Source: Paraburkholderia phytofirmans OLGA172 | Lineage (GTDB): Bacteria; Pseudomonadota; Gammaproteobacteria; Burkholderiales; Burkholderiaceae | Reading direction: 5' to 3' | Assembly (NCBI RefSeq): GCF_001634365.1 | Contig: NZ_CP014578.1 | Coordinates: forward strand, 2,852,001-2,916,000 | DNA length: 64,000 nucleotides | Part shown: positions 8,762 to 17,324 of the stretch, piece by piece | Layout of the letters: each line of letters begins with the position of its first letter | How positions within the stretch are numbered: position 1 is the first letter of the stretch | Notes under the pieces: generated by a model | Told to the model about the DNA's origin: nothing | The model's input: the letters and a program-made list of their open reading frames with translations, nothing else | The model's database searches: none | Translations under genes and position numbers: made by a program

Positions 8762-10459
8762 ATGTTGCGCTTTCCCAGTTTTCAAAGATGGCGGCCGGCA
8801 GGAGTGCGATCGGTTCGGCTAACCACCGGGCTGGTGCTGTTCACCTATGTAGGGGCACACCTCCTGAATCACTCGCTGGGGAATATCTCGCTCGCGTGGC
8901 TGGAGCGTGGTCTGCTTGTACAGAAGTTTATCTGGCAGGGATGGCTTGGAACAGGTGTGCTGTACAGCGCGCTCGTGACGCATTTCTTCCTGGGTCTGTG
9001 GGCTCTCTATGAGCGGCGCTCGGTGCATTGGAATCGGGGTGAGGCGGCGCAGCTCGTCCTCGGTTTGTGCATTCCGCCGCTGCTAGCCAATCATCTCGCC
9101 AATACGCGGGTCGCATTTGCCGCCTTCGGCCTGAACAAGGGTTACGCGCAGTTGTTGTACTCGTTCTGGATCGCTTCGCCATTCTTCGGCCGGGCGCAAC
9201 TGATGCTGTTGGTGGTCGCCTGGTCGCATGGCTGTTGTGGCGTCTGGTTCTGGTTGCGGTTGAAGCCATGGTTTGGGGCGTGGCGAAGCGTGCTGCTGAG
9301 CGTCGCCGTGCTGCTCCCCGTGCTCGCTCTTCTAGGTTACCTGCAAGGCGGACGGGAAGTGATCGCGCTTGCCCAGGATCCCGTCTGGCGCGCTGCGGCG
9401 ACTCGGCCGACGGTCGTCGGGACGGGATTGCAAAATCTCTGGCTCGCCGATCTGCGCAACGACTTTTTGCTCTTCGATGGTGGCGCGCTGCTGCTGGTAC
9501 TTGGAGCGCGGCTGCTGCGCACGGTCCGGGAGCGCCGGCACGGACGGCTCTGCATCTTATATCCAGACGGGCGCAAGGTATTCGCGCCGCTCGGGTTTTC
9601 GGTGCTGGAAGCCAGCCGGATGGCCGGAGTTCCCCATGCAAGCACGTGCGGTGGCCGGGCCCGATGCACATTGTGCAGGGTGCGCGTGCTCAGCGATGTG
9701 CCGCTGCCCAGGCCAGCCGAGGCGGAGCGGCGTGTCCTCGAGCGACTGGGAGCTGACTCGCAGACAGTGCGTCTTGCGTGCCAGTTGCGGCCGATCCATG
9801 ATCTCTCCGTGTGGCCACTGGTGCCGCCGGCCGCATTCACGGCCTTTCTGCAACCGCGTCAGCGGGACGTCATGCCGCAGGAGCGATTCGCGGCGTTCAT
9901 GTTCGTGGACATGCGGGGTTCCACACAGCTTGCGGCGGCGCAACTACCGTTCGACAGCATATTCGTAGTTAGTCGCTTCCTGAGCGCTGTCTGTGCCGCG
10001 GTGGTAGAGGCGGGTGGTATGCCAAACCAGTTCATCGGCGACGCTGTGCTCGCGATTTTTGGCTTACACAGCGAGCCAGCCATTGCTTGTCGCCAGGCGC
10101 TCTGCGCGGTGCCGTTGGTGGCAGCCAATATTGATCAACTCAACGCTGCGCTCGAGCAGCAACTGAAAACACCTATCCGGTTTGGCATCGGATTGCATTG
10201 CGGCCGGGCTGTAATGGGTGAGATTGGCTTTCGCGAGCATGTGACATTCACCGCAATTGGTGACCCACTGAACGTGGCCTCAAGACTTGAGGAACTGACA
10301 AAAGAAATGGCTTGCGACGCTATCGTGTCCGAACAGGTATTCCAGCATGCCGGCGTTTCGGCGGCAGACCTGCCGCAGCTTGATGCGCACCTGAAAGGCC
10401 GCCATGACCCGGTTCATGTCCGTGTGCTGTCCAAGGCATCCCAGATGCCTCAGACCTGA
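8762..10459 (+). CDS. Membrane-anchored ferredoxin-adenylate/guanylate cyclase fusion (CyaC-like)
   Basis: A 565-residue fusion. Residues 15-255 hold about six membrane helices with conserved His33, His37, His74, His111 and His156, consistent with an SdhC-like diheme b anchor as in rhizobial CyaC. Residues 262-350 form a 2Fe-2S ferredoxin domain with Cys296, Cys302, Cys305 and Cys340. Residues 375-560 are a class III cyclase domain with metal Asp383 (FVDMRGS) and Asp427 (FIGDAVLAIF), and Asn504/Arg508 (LNVASR). The position that usually carries the purine-reading Lys, four before Asp427, is Gln423. The start was set at an ATG with GGAGAG upstream. It is probably a cAMP-producing enzyme controlled by quinone-pool or redox state. 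A free-standing paralogue of the anchor lies at 2895-3644. Confidence 0.85.
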   Translation: MLRFPSFQRWRPAGVRSVRLTTGLVLFTYVGAHLLNHSLGNISLAWLERGLLVQKFIWQGWLGTGVLYSALVTHFFLGLWALYERRSVHWNRGEAAQLVLGLCIPPLLANHLANTRVAFAAFGLNKGYAQLLYSFWIASPFFGRAQLMLLVVAWSHGCCGVWFWLRLKPWFGAWRSVLLSVAVLLPVLALLGYLQGGREVIALAQDPVWRAAATRPTVVGTGLQNLWLADLRNDFLLFDGGALLLVLGARLLRTVRERRHGRLCILYPDGRKVFAPLGFSVLEASRMAGVPHASTCGGRARCTLCRVRVLSDVPLPRPAEAERRVLERLGADSQTVRLACQLRPIHDLSVWPLVPPAAFTAFLQPRQRDVMPQERFAAFMFVDMRGSTQLAAAQLPFDSIFVVSRFLSAVCAAVVEAGGMPNQFIGDAVLAIFGLHSEPAIACRQALCAVPLVAANIDQLNAALEQQLKTPIRFGIGLHCGRAVMGEIGFREHVTFTAIGDPLNVASRLEELTKEMACDAIVSEQVFQHAGVSAADLPQLDAHLKGRHDPVHVRVLSKASQMPQT

Positions 10460-10551
10460 CAGCACTTCGCGACATTGCGCGTCACTCACGAATTTATTCT
10501 CGCTTTCGCGTCGCCCAGATAGTCCGCCGCAAACCTACCGCGTCGCGACCG

Positions 10552-11340
10552 CTAGGAAGCCGGATGCGCTCGCAGGTCCGAGATGAAGCCGTTCAGTTCC
10601 ATGCCCCCGGCATCGGTAATTGCCCAGTAATTCATTCCGGCAGCACTCCAGTGCGCGAGATGATAGCCCTGCTGCTGGTAGATATGAGGCGTGGCGCCCG
10701 CGTCGTCGCCCGGCCACACATAAAGATTGATCGGGTGCAGCTTGTACCGATAGACCATCACGGCGACCGGTCGCCCGTTCAGGTAATCCAGCCGCCCGCC
10801 GACCAGCGGATATCCCTGCTGCGCCAGATCGACCACCGGCGGCGCAAAGTCCAGCTTGCCGTCAAACCACGGCTTGACCGTGTGCCGGTCGGTTGAAATT
10901 ACATCCGAGAGGTGATTGAACTGCAACGAGCGGATATGGTTGTCCACGAGTTCCTGACTCAGGCGCGTCTCGCTCGACGGCACCGAGAGGTACAACCCCG
11001 CGCTCCACGTCAACGCGACCACACTCATCACCATCGCGCCAACCGGTGCCCAGCCCAATGACCCGCCGCCGCGCCGCCAACCGAACAGCTCAACCAGCCG
11101 TTGCCAGAGCGATGGCCGCCCCGGCAACGCCGCCTTGATGCGTTTCACCAGTTCCGCGGGCGCCTCGACGCGCAAATCCGCCTGCCTGAGTTGCGCACTC
11201 ACCTGGCGGTGCTGCGCGTAGACCTGCTGACACTGCTCGCAGCCTGCCAGATGGCGCTCGAATTCGAGCGCCTCGGACAGGCTCAATTCCTGGTCGAGAT
11301 AGCCTGGCAGCAGTTCGAAGGCCTGTTCGTGATCCATCAT
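10552..11340 (-). CDS. Zinc-binding anti-sigma factor
   Basis: A 262-residue transmembrane anti-sigma factor. The N-terminal cytoplasmic domain has the ZAS-type motif His-x3-Cys-x2-Cys (HLAGCEQC, residues 30-37). A hydrophobic helix lies at about residues 97-117 (VGAMVMSVVALTWSAGLYL), followed by a periplasmic domain of about 140 residues with no recognised family. Its start overlaps the stop of the ECF sigma gene by four bases, so the two are translationally coupled. It probably holds the sigma factor inactive until a periplasmic or redox signal arrives. Confidence 0.9.
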   Translation of the reverse strand: MMDHEQAFELLPGYLDQELSLSEALEFERHLAGCEQCQQVYAQHRQVSAQLRQADLRVEAPAELVKRIKAALPGRPSLWQRLVELFGWRRGGGSLGWAPVGAMVMSVVALTWSAGLYLSVPSSETRLSQELVDNHIRSLQFNHLSDVISTDRHTVKPWFDGKLDFAPPVVDLAQQGYPLVGGRLDYLNGRPVAVMVYRYKLHPINLYVWPGDDAGATPHIYQQQGYHLAHWSAAGMNYWAITDAGGMELNGFISDLRAHPAS

Positions 11341-11876
11341 GCCTCCTGATCCGTCGGGGCGAGCAACGCCGCAAGTTGCTGGCGGCCGCGTCCGAGGCGC
11401 GACATCACCGTCCCCATCGGGATGCCCACAATCGTGGCGATTTCCTTGTACGACAATTCTTCCAGCTCCCGCAGCACGATCACCTCCCGGTATTCCAGAC
11501 GCAGACTCTGCAACGCCTTGTGCACCCGCTTCTGGCTCTGGCTGCGCATGAGCATCGCTTCAGGACTGTCGTCGTGATCAGCGGTACTCGTCTCAAGGCT
11601 ATGCATGTCTTCCTCAAACTCCATCGTATCCGGTGCGTGGCCCCGGTTCTGCTGATACCAGGAGTAGAAGGTGTTGCGCACGATGCTTAGCAACCAGGCA
11701 CGGGCATCGTCGCCGCGGAATCCGCCAAAAAACCGGAACGCGCGCAGATACGCCTCCTGCACCACGTCCTGGGCATCCTGGTCGTTATGCGTCAGCCATC
11801 GCGCAACATTGAAGGCTGAATTCATATGAGGTAACACGAGCTTCTCGAAGCGCTGCGCGCTGACTGGATCGGTCAT
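11337..11876 (-). CDS. RNA polymerase ECF sigma factor
   Basis: A 179-residue ECF sigma factor. Region 2 is visible (NDQDAQDVVQEAYLRAF, then WLLSIVRNTFYSW) and region 4 is at the C-terminus (EVIVLRELEELSYKEIA, then IPMGTVMSRLGRGR). There is no extension or extra domain. It is the first gene of a two-gene unit with the anti-sigma factor. A GGAATA-N17-GTCTTA element lies 43 bases upstream, consistent with autoregulation. The same element recurs before several nearby genes, which would form its local regulon. Confidence 0.93.
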   Translation of the reverse strand: MTDPVSAQRFEKLVLPHMNSAFNVARWLTHNDQDAQDVVQEAYLRAFRFFGGFRGDDARAWLLSIVRNTFYSWYQQNRGHAPDTMEFEEDMHSLETSTADHDDSPEAMLMRSQSQKRVHKALQSLRLEYREVIVLRELEELSYKEIATIVGIPMGTVMSRLGRGRQQLAALLAPTDQEA

Positions 11877-11918
11877 TGTGAAATTCCTGCAGTAACCGCA
11901 ATCCGTGACCGACAGTTA

Positions 11919-11947
11919 TAAGACCGCCAGCACGTCGTTTTTATTCC
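11919..11947 (-). promoter_or_regulatory. Candidate ECF promoter of the sigma/anti-sigma operon
   Basis: On the minus strand GGAATA (ending the -35 at 11947-11942) is followed after 17 bases by GTCTTA (11924-11919), 43 bases before the sigma start. The layout, GGAA-type -35 and GTC-type -10, is that of ECF sigma promoters. The exact match in spacing to seven other sites supports it. Confidence 0.7.
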
Positions 11948-12395
11948 CCGACGGTCAAAATCGCTCCGTATTACTCTGGCGTAGTACGCGGAGGTCGTTT
12001 GATCGATACACGTGCGCGGAGAAACCTTCGGGAAACGCCCCGCCTGATGCAATTGCATCAAGCTAACCAAGCCCGCCGCCGTGAATTATCTCCGGCTTGA
12101 GCCGCCAGTCAAGTCCTCCCCATGCCCGGTCCGGTGCACGATACGACGCCCCTCGTCTAATTCTCCCCGCCGGCTGGCGGTGCCCTCGAGCGCGGGCAGA
12201 CGGATGAGTGATTTCAAAGACATTGTATCCGCGCTGAAGGTCACAACGACGCACTCCCTCCCCCGCGAACGTAACCCTGCCCATGGAACGGCGCCCCCCG
12301 CGGACGGCCGACATCCCCCCGACCAGCCATCCGATATATGTCGCCGATTGCAAGGTGACGCGGACAGTCAGGCCAATGCTTTTATCGAAGATTCG
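11948..12395. other. Divergent intergenic region between sigma operon and DUF4148 gene
   Basis: It separates the minus-strand sigma operon from the plus-strand DUF4148 gene. ECF-type promoters flank it on both sides. Open frames inside have no family support. Part of its right end (from about 12370) is duplicated upstream of the broken DUF4148 copy at 16485. Confidence 0.5.
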
Positions 12396-12424
12396 GGAAT
12401 ATCTGATGACGAAGCCGCGTCTAC
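12396..12424 (+). promoter_or_regulatory. Candidate ECF promoter of DUF4148 gene
   Basis: GGAATA (12396-12401) and GTCTAC (12419-12424) are separated by 17 bases, 36 bases before the ATG at 12461. The downstream bases TCATTGCAT are also conserved at the copy near 16445. Confidence 0.7.
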
Positions 12425-12460
12425 TCATTGCATACCGCACACTATTATCAGGAGTCTGAA

Positions 12461-12706
12461 ATGAAGAAGCTCGCTATTGCCGCCATGTCGCTGTCCGTTC
12501 TCATGTCATCGGGCGCATTTGCCCAGAGCAAGACACGCGCCGAGGTCTATCAGGAACTGATCGAAGCGCAGCAGAACGGCCTGAACTATGTCACCGATAC
12601 CTCGTACCCAGATGTCAATCCGATTTTCGCGGCGCAGGTCGCCCGCATGAAGCAGGAGCATATTGCGAAACAGCGCGCAACCATGACGGGCAGCACTACC
12701 AATTGA
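12461..12706 (+). CDS. DUF4148 domain small exported protein
   Basis: An 81-residue protein. The signal peptide is clear (MKKLAIAAMSLSVLMSSGAF, cleavage after AFA-Q). The mature part has the DUF4148 core TRAEVYQELIEAQQNG followed by TSYPDVNPIF. Such proteins are abundant in Burkholderiales, are expected in the periplasm and have no known function. The start has AGGAG upstream. The gene sits behind a candidate ECF promoter, and another DUF4148 gene follows 140 bases downstream, broken by an IS element. Confidence 0.85.
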   Translation: MKKLAIAAMSLSVLMSSGAFAQSKTRAEVYQELIEAQQNGLNYVTDTSYPDVNPIFAAQVARMKQEHIAKQRATMTGSTTN

Positions 12707-12740
12707 ACACGCATTTCGTCCCGGCTGAACTTTCATGGCG

Positions 12741-12768
12741 GAGGACGGCACGCATGCGTCCCGTCCTC
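12741..12768. repeat. Near-perfect 28-base inverted repeat
   Basis: GAGGACGG at 12741 pairs with CCGTCCTC at 12761, and the centre ACGCATGCGT is itself palindromic, leaving one C/C mismatch. It lies between two DUF4148 genes. No T-run follows, so it may be an attenuator, RNA-processing hairpin or weak terminator. Confidence 0.6.
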
Positions 12769-13032
12769 TCACCACCGCTCGCATCATGTGCAGCCCAGGC
12801 CGATCCTCGCGCGAATAAGCATTCCATGAAGCAAGGAGCACTACTATGAAATCGGATTCGATGAATCAGTTTGTTGACCAGCCACTACGTGCGCTGGTTG
12901 TTGCGGGCGCAGTGCTGATGGCAACTTCGGCCAGCGTGTATGCGCAAACTTCCTCTGCCCCTGCCGCACATCAGCTCACTCGCGCGGAAGTGCGACATGA
13001 ACTCGAAGAGCTGGAGGCGGCCGGGTATAACC

Positions 13033-14495
13033 CATCTCGTTATACACAAATCGACAGTTCCGGAGACGATGTTGGATAGCAAAGTAGCCGGAAGGGGGTT
13101 GTTAACAATGCGGATTTCGCGTTTACTCTCGGATTTTCAGCATGAAGATCCGAAACGACGCGGGAGCATGGGTGGACGAAGAATTTGAGACTCTGGATTT
13201 GGGCGATCCACGGCGAGACCGGCGCGCGAAGGAACTGATCAAACGGTTTGCCAGCCGGCCCACGGCCAGCATTCCGGGCGCGTGCGAAGGCTGGGCCGAG
13301 ACGATGGCAGCATATCGCTTTCTAGGCAATGAGCGCATCGACTGGCGCGACATGATGCAGCCGCATTGGGATCGCACCACGGCGCGCATGGGAGCGTTGC
13401 CGGTGGTGCTGTGCATTGCCGATACGACAGAGCTGAACTTTAACGGTCAGGACATCGAAGGGGCCGGCCCACTCAGTTATGAAGCACAGGTGGGCATGTA
13501 TCTTCACGCGACTTATGCGGTGACACCGGATCGGGAGCCGCTGGGTGTGATGAATGCCTGGATGTGGGCGCGCGAGTCACGCGATGCAAACGGCAGGCGT
13601 GGCGGAGTCAGGGAAAGTGCGCGGTGGATCGAAAGCTATGAGATCGTGGCCGAACAGGCACGGGCCCTGCCAGACGCGCGGCTGGTGTATGTGGCCGATC
13701 GTGAAGGCGACATCGCGGCGCTCATGCAGCGTGCGCAGGAATTGGGTGAACCGGCGGACTGGCTGATCCGCTCGCAGCACAACCGTGCCTTGAAGGACGA
13801 AGAAAAGCTGTGGGACAAGGTGCACGCGGGTAACGTGCTCGGCCGTATCAGTTTCGTGCTGCCCGGGCGCAGTGGCCAGAAGGCACGTGAAGTGAAGCAG
13901 GAACTGCGCAGCCAGCGCATTACGCTGCCCGGTCGCGTCAGCGTCACGCTCACCTGCGTCGAGGCGTATGAGGTGGATGCGCCAGCGGGCGTAAAGCCAG
14001 TCATCTGGCGTCTTGTGACCAACCGCGAAGCGGGTGATGCGGATGCGCTCATCGAACTCATCGACTGGTACCGCGCGAGATGGGAAATAGAAATGTTCTT
14101 CAATGTCCTGAAGAACGCCTGCCGGGTTGAGGCGCTGCAGCTCTCGCAGATGGAACGGGTAGAGAAGGCACTTGCGCTGTACATGGTCGTATCGTGGCGT
14201 ATTGCACGGCTCATGCGTGTGGGCAGAACGTGTCCGGAGCTAAACGCGTCGCTATTCTTCGCGGCTGACGAGATACATGGTGCTCACGTGCTCTGCAAGA
14301 AGGCGCGTCCGAAAAAACCACCGACACTGAACCAGATGATACGGATGATCGCGTCACTGGGTGGATTCCTCGGGCGCAAGAGCGATGGTGAACCGGGCGC
14401 GAAGACGTTGTGGATTGGCATGCAGCGAGTCATGGATGCTGTGAGCACCATCCAGATCTTGCGCGACGGCTACGACACTTCTGTATAACGAGATG
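13033..14495 (+). mobile_element. IS4-family (IS50-like) insertion sequence
   Basis: A 1463-base element with terminal inverted repeats beginning CATCTCGTTATACA at the left and the exact 14-base complement at the right. It is flanked by the 9-base direct repeat GGTATAACC (13024-13032 and 14496-14504). One transposase gene fills it. The 9-base duplication fits the IS50 group. All parts look intact, so it may still be mobile. Confidence 0.93.
13142..14488 (+). CDS. IS4-family transposase
   Basis: A 448-residue DDE transposase of the IS50/Tn5 type. The N-terminal DNA-binding domain carries WVDEEFETLDLGDPRRDRRA. The first catalytic Asp is in CIADTTELNF, the second in VYVADREGDI, and the Glu in the YREK signature YRARWEIEMFFNVLK. 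Length is usual for the family and no frameshift is seen. It lies within the inverted repeats of the element that splits a DUF4148 gene. Confidence 0.93.
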   Translation: MKIRNDAGAWVDEEFETLDLGDPRRDRRAKELIKRFASRPTASIPGACEGWAETMAAYRFLGNERIDWRDMMQPHWDRTTARMGALPVVLCIADTTELNFNGQDIEGAGPLSYEAQVGMYLHATYAVTPDREPLGVMNAWMWARESRDANGRRGGVRESARWIESYEIVAEQARALPDARLVYVADREGDIAALMQRAQELGEPADWLIRSQHNRALKDEEKLWDKVHAGNVLGRISFVLPGRSGQKAREVKQELRSQRITLPGRVSVTLTCVEAYEVDAPAGVKPVIWRLVTNREAGDADALIELIDWYRARWEIEMFFNVLKNACRVEALQLSQMERVEKALALYMVVSWRIARLMRVGRTCPELNASLFFAADEIHGAHVLCKKARPKKPPTLNQMIRMIASLGGFLGRKSDGEPGAKTLWIGMQRVMDAVSTIQILRDGYDTSV

Positions 14496-14780
14496 GGTAT
14501 AACCCGGCCCAGGGCGACGACGTTGACTACCCCGCCGACATTCAGGCCGCGGAAGCAAAGGTTGCCGCCAAACATCTAGCGGAAAGAAGCGCAGTGATGG
14601 GCTTGGGGCAGACCGGGCAGACGAAGCCGACACCTTGAGTCGGCGCAGTGTCACAGTTCGGAACGTGATAATCCGTGCTGCGCACCGGCATAGATAGTGC
14701 GCAGCGCAGAGCTCCCCCTCGCGCCTCCTTCCGGTCAGTTGCTCAACCTCTGGCGGCATGAATTCCGGGAGAGAGTGCTC

Positions 14781-15128
14781 CTACTTGACGGTAATCGTCT
14801 CTTTCATATACGGGTGAATTCCGCAGAATATCTTGTAGACACCGGGTTTATCGAACTTGAACTGAAAGGTGTCGTTCTGATCGAGCGCGCCGGAGTGAAA
14901 CAGGCCGGCATCGTTGACAACCGCATGCGGTTCGCCATCGAGATTTTTCCAGGTCACGGTCGAACCAGCCTTGACCGTGAGGGACATCGGCGAAAACATG
15001 AAGTTCTTTATCACGACTGCGTTGGCCTCCTGCGCCTGCGCGACGGTGAACTCGGAAGCGAATCCCGACATCAGCATCCCGGCGGCGAGTGAGACGATGA
15101 AGGCGCGACGAAAGAAAATGGTTCGCAT
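14781..15128 (-). CDS. Periplasmic cupredoxin
   Basis: A 115-residue plastocyanin/azurin-like protein. A signal peptide spans residues 1-33 (ending AQAQ). Type 1 copper ligands are visible as His in GEPHAVVN and the C-terminal FCGIHPYM with Cys, His and Met. It probably carries electrons in the periplasm. The gene lies 35 bases downstream of a Tat-exported metallophosphoesterase gene, so the two probably form an operon under the ECF-type promoter at 16181-16209. Confidence 0.92.
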   Translation of the reverse strand: MRTIFFRRAFIVSLAAGMLMSGFASEFTVAQAQEANAVVIKNFMFSPMSLTVKAGSTVTWKNLDGEPHAVVNDAGLFHSGALDQNDTFQFKFDKPGVYKIFCGIHPYMKETITVK

Positions 15129-15162
15129 GATTAGGATCCTTGTGGGTGGGTGGTGTCCGGAG

Positions 15163-16107
15163 TCAGGCGAGTGTCGTGTCGCTAAGTGTCGCCTTCAGCG
15201 GGTGGCGCGCGATCTTGATGCTGGTCACGCCAAGCATCCTCGGAAGCTGATCGCTCGCCACCGTCAGCGGCATGGGGCCGGAGCCATTGCCGGCCGCCGG
15301 TTGGGGATACGCCGTCGAGCGCGCCGTATGGAAGGTGATGTTGCCCTCCACCTTCGACACGATCTGATGGATATGCCCGTTCAGGACGGTGACCGAACCA
15401 AAGCGCTTCAGATAGCTCATCGCCTGGCCTGCATCGCCGGTGCCCCACCCCCACGGCTCGTAAATCGTCCACATCGGCATGTGCGCAAAGACGACAATCG
15501 GCGTGCTGGACGAGCGCCCCTTCAGATCGTTCTCCAGCCAGGCGAGCTGGTCGTCGCCCAAGCCGCCCAATCCATTCGGCTTGAAATGCATTACGTTGAC
15601 GAGCCCGATGAAGTGCACGCCCTTGTGGTCGAAGCTGTAATAGCCTTTATTGTCCGAGGCTTGACCGAAGCGGTTGAAGTATTCCGTCCCTGGCCCGTCA
15701 GTCACATCATGTTCGCCGGGCACGGTATGCAGCTCGGTGATATTCAGGCCCGACAATAATTGGGCCGCGAGGTCGAACTCTGCCGGCTTGGACAGATGAG
15801 TAATGTCACCTGTGTGAATCGTCAGCGCCGGCTTGACCGGCATGGCGTTGACAAAGTCAATCGTCTGCCTGAGCGTACCGGCGACATCCGGATTGGCTTC
15901 CTTGTTGAAGCCTATATGAGAATCGCTGATCTGAAGGAACAGGGGAACACCCGAGGCAACTGACGAATCCTTCGCTGTGGCGGCGAGGGCTAATTCCACC
16001 GGCGTGAGAATACCGCCGGCCAGGACAAACACGGTGCCTACGCCACCGAAGGCAAGACATTTCAACGCGCCGCGGCGCGACGGATCGGATGGAAGATCAG
16101 ACGACAT
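15163..16107 (-). CDS. Tat-exported metallophosphoesterase
   Basis: A 314-residue calcineurin-like phosphoesterase. The N-terminus has a twin-arginine-type signal (PSRRGALKCLAFGG). Metal-binding motifs follow in order: DSHIGF, GDITH, GEHD (with Glu in place of the usual Asn of GNHD), FAHMP and GHIHQ. It is expected to act in the periplasm on a phosphoester of unknown identity. It is the first gene of a unit with a cupredoxin, behind a GGAATA-N17-GTCTAT promoter. The GEHD variant keeps the metal His but changes the bridging Asn. Confidence 0.9.
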   Translation of the reverse strand: MSSDLPSDPSRRGALKCLAFGGVGTVFVLAGGILTPVELALAATAKDSSVASGVPLFLQISDSHIGFNKEANPDVAGTLRQTIDFVNAMPVKPALTIHTGDITHLSKPAEFDLAAQLLSGLNITELHTVPGEHDVTDGPGTEYFNRFGQASDNKGYYSFDHKGVHFIGLVNVMHFKPNGLGGLGDDQLAWLENDLKGRSSSTPIVVFAHMPMWTIYEPWGWGTGDAGQAMSYLKRFGSVTVLNGHIHQIVSKVEGNITFHTARSTAYPQPAAGNGSGPMPLTVASDQLPRMLGVTSIKIARHPLKATLSDTTLA

Positions 16108-16180
16108 AGTGCCCTCTCGACTAAGGTTCAGGAGGTAGACCGCCGGATTATCCGACGGGCCTCCAGACTGGATTCAATGC

Positions 16181-16209
16181 ATAGACTGCCGGGTCATCCG
16201 TTTTATTCC
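16181..16209 (-). promoter_or_regulatory. Candidate ECF promoter of metallophosphoesterase-cupredoxin operon
   Basis: On the minus strand GGAATA (16209-16204) and GTCTAT (16186-16181) are 17 bases apart, 74 bases before the metallophosphoesterase start. It matches the element before the ECF sigma operon. Confidence 0.68.
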
Positions 16210-16421
16210 AGCCCGCTGCACATTTCGAATTTGGTCGTGGGGTCGGCGCAACCGGTTCGCGCCCTGGTTGGTTGCGGTGGCCGCGCACCAGGATCGCATT
16301 GCCACGCACGTAACCGCGACGTGAGCAGAATCGGTGACCAATACCGATCGGCAGCCTGATGCTGACGAGCCGACTGCGAACTGATTTTGTTGTCGGCCAA
16401 ATGTGTTTTATTGAAGTTGCG

Positions 16422-16450
16422 GGAATATCCAGCGACGAAACAGCGTCTAC
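16422..16450 (+). promoter_or_regulatory. Candidate ECF promoter before a broken DUF4148 gene
   Basis: GGAATA (16422-16427), 17 bases, GTCTAC (16445-16450), then TCATTGCAT as at 12425. Upstream bases also resemble the 12370-12395 region, so promoter and gene were duplicated together. Confidence 0.6.
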
Positions 16451-16484
16451 TCATTGCATATCGAAAAGCGGACTGAGGTCTGCA

Positions 16485-16803
16485 ATGAAGGAATTTTCAG
16501 TGGTCGTCCGTTCTCTGGCTGTTCTCGATTCGTCAGGTGCATTTGCGCAAGTCAAGACCCGCGCGGAGGTTTCCAGATGAACTGATCGAGGTACTGCTGA
16601 ACGGCCCGAACAATGTCACCGAAACCTCCTACCCAGACGTTAAACCGATCTTCACGGAGCAGGATTCACGCATGAAACAGGCAGCGCAATTTGAGCGCGT
16701 CCTCGGCATGCCGGAGTTCATCGGGCAGTCTTCACCCCACCCTTCAGCCCCGACTTTTCGGGCGTTACGGGCCGACTATTTGCCCGCTTCTGGCCTCTTA
16801 TAG
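16485..16803 (+). pseudogene. Frameshifted DUF4148 gene
   Basis: The N-terminal part reads MKEFSVVVRSLAVLDSSGAF followed by AQVKTRAEV, close to the intact gene at 12461. One extra base near 16572 then shifts the frame and a stop appears at 16578-16580. In the next frame the family sequence continues as DELIEVLLNGPNNVTETSYP and DVKPIF, after which similarity fades. It is a decayed duplicate that still carries its ECF-type promoter. Confidence 0.8.
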
Positions 16804-16920
16804 GTGCACCGATGTCATCACTCATCTGCATCCGCGATCGTCGGCGCTTTCATCGCGGGCCAATTGCGCAAGGGACTTGAGCGCCGAAGATTGCAGAAAG
16901 AATCACTGAACTCCAAATGC
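16804..16920 (+). pseudogene. C-terminal remnant of the diheme membrane anchor
   Basis: The plus-strand frame reads IVGAFIAGQLRKGLERRR followed by LQKESLNS. This closely matches the C-terminus of the free-standing anchor at 2895-3644, which reads LILGQWRNGLERRR then LRKSSLSS. No upstream helices remain. It is best explained as a third, nearly lost copy of the anchor. Confidence 0.6.
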
Positions 16921-16946
16921 AAACACAACGCCAGGCAAGATCGCCG

Positions 16947-17324
16947 CTATTTGACCGTGAAGGTGTATTCGGCTTCCGTACGATGCCCGTCGGCGGCGAC
17001 CGCAACCCACGTGACCGTATACACACCGGGCGTTAGCTGGTTCAGCAGCACCGACATGTGTTTCGGGTTCGACGAATCGACCATCGCCTTGCCAAGCGTC
17101 ACGGACCTGCGCTTTGCATCCGTCACCGTGATCGCGCTAAATGCCGCTTCGAGTCCGTCATCGAAATCGATCGACACCTCCCTGGGCGAAACAGACATGC
17201 TAGCTCCAGGGGGCGGCACCTGACGTTTTGGATAGACATGGGCGTTCGCCAGTTGCGCGATCGCGAGACTCAACGCGGCGACGACGCCGCGTGCAGTGGA
17301 GCCATTCAGGAAGGAGTTTTTCAT
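16947..17324 (-). CDS. CopC-like copper-resistance domain protein
   Basis: A 125-residue periplasmic protein. A signal peptide ends at LANA and the mature N-terminus begins with His (HVYPKRQVPPPGA), as is needed for the copper site of CopC proteins. The body has the family's beta-sandwich pattern (VSIDFDDGLEAAF, TPGVYTVTWVAVAADGHRTE) with a second His near the end. No CopD membrane partner is adjacent. A TTG further upstream was rejected in favour of the ATG directly before the signal peptide. It probably binds copper in the periplasm, like the nearby cupredoxin. Confidence 0.82.
   Translation of the reverse strand: MKNSFLNGSTARGVVAALSLAIAQLANAHVYPKRQVPPPGASMSVSPREVSIDFDDGLEAAFSAITVTDAKRRSVTLGKAMVDSSNPKHMSVLLNQLTPGVYTVTWVAVAADGHRTEAEYTFTVK

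Larger units (their letters stand above)
12846..14638 (+). pseudogene. DUF4148 gene interrupted by an IS4-family element
   Basis: The first 187 bases (12846-13032) encode a signal peptide (MATSASVYAQ) and the DUF4148 core LTRAEVRHELEELEAAGYN. After removal of the IS and one copy of its 9-base target duplication, the frame continues from 14505 as AQGDDVDYPADIQAAEAKVA and ends at 14636-14638. The restored protein would be 106 residues, so the insertion is the only lesion and is probably recent. A good ribosome site (AAGGAG) precedes the start. Confidence 0.88.

Noticed and set aside
12063..12440. Minus-strand frame between the sigma operon and the DUF4148 gene
   Set aside because: It covers the ECF promoter region and has no family support.
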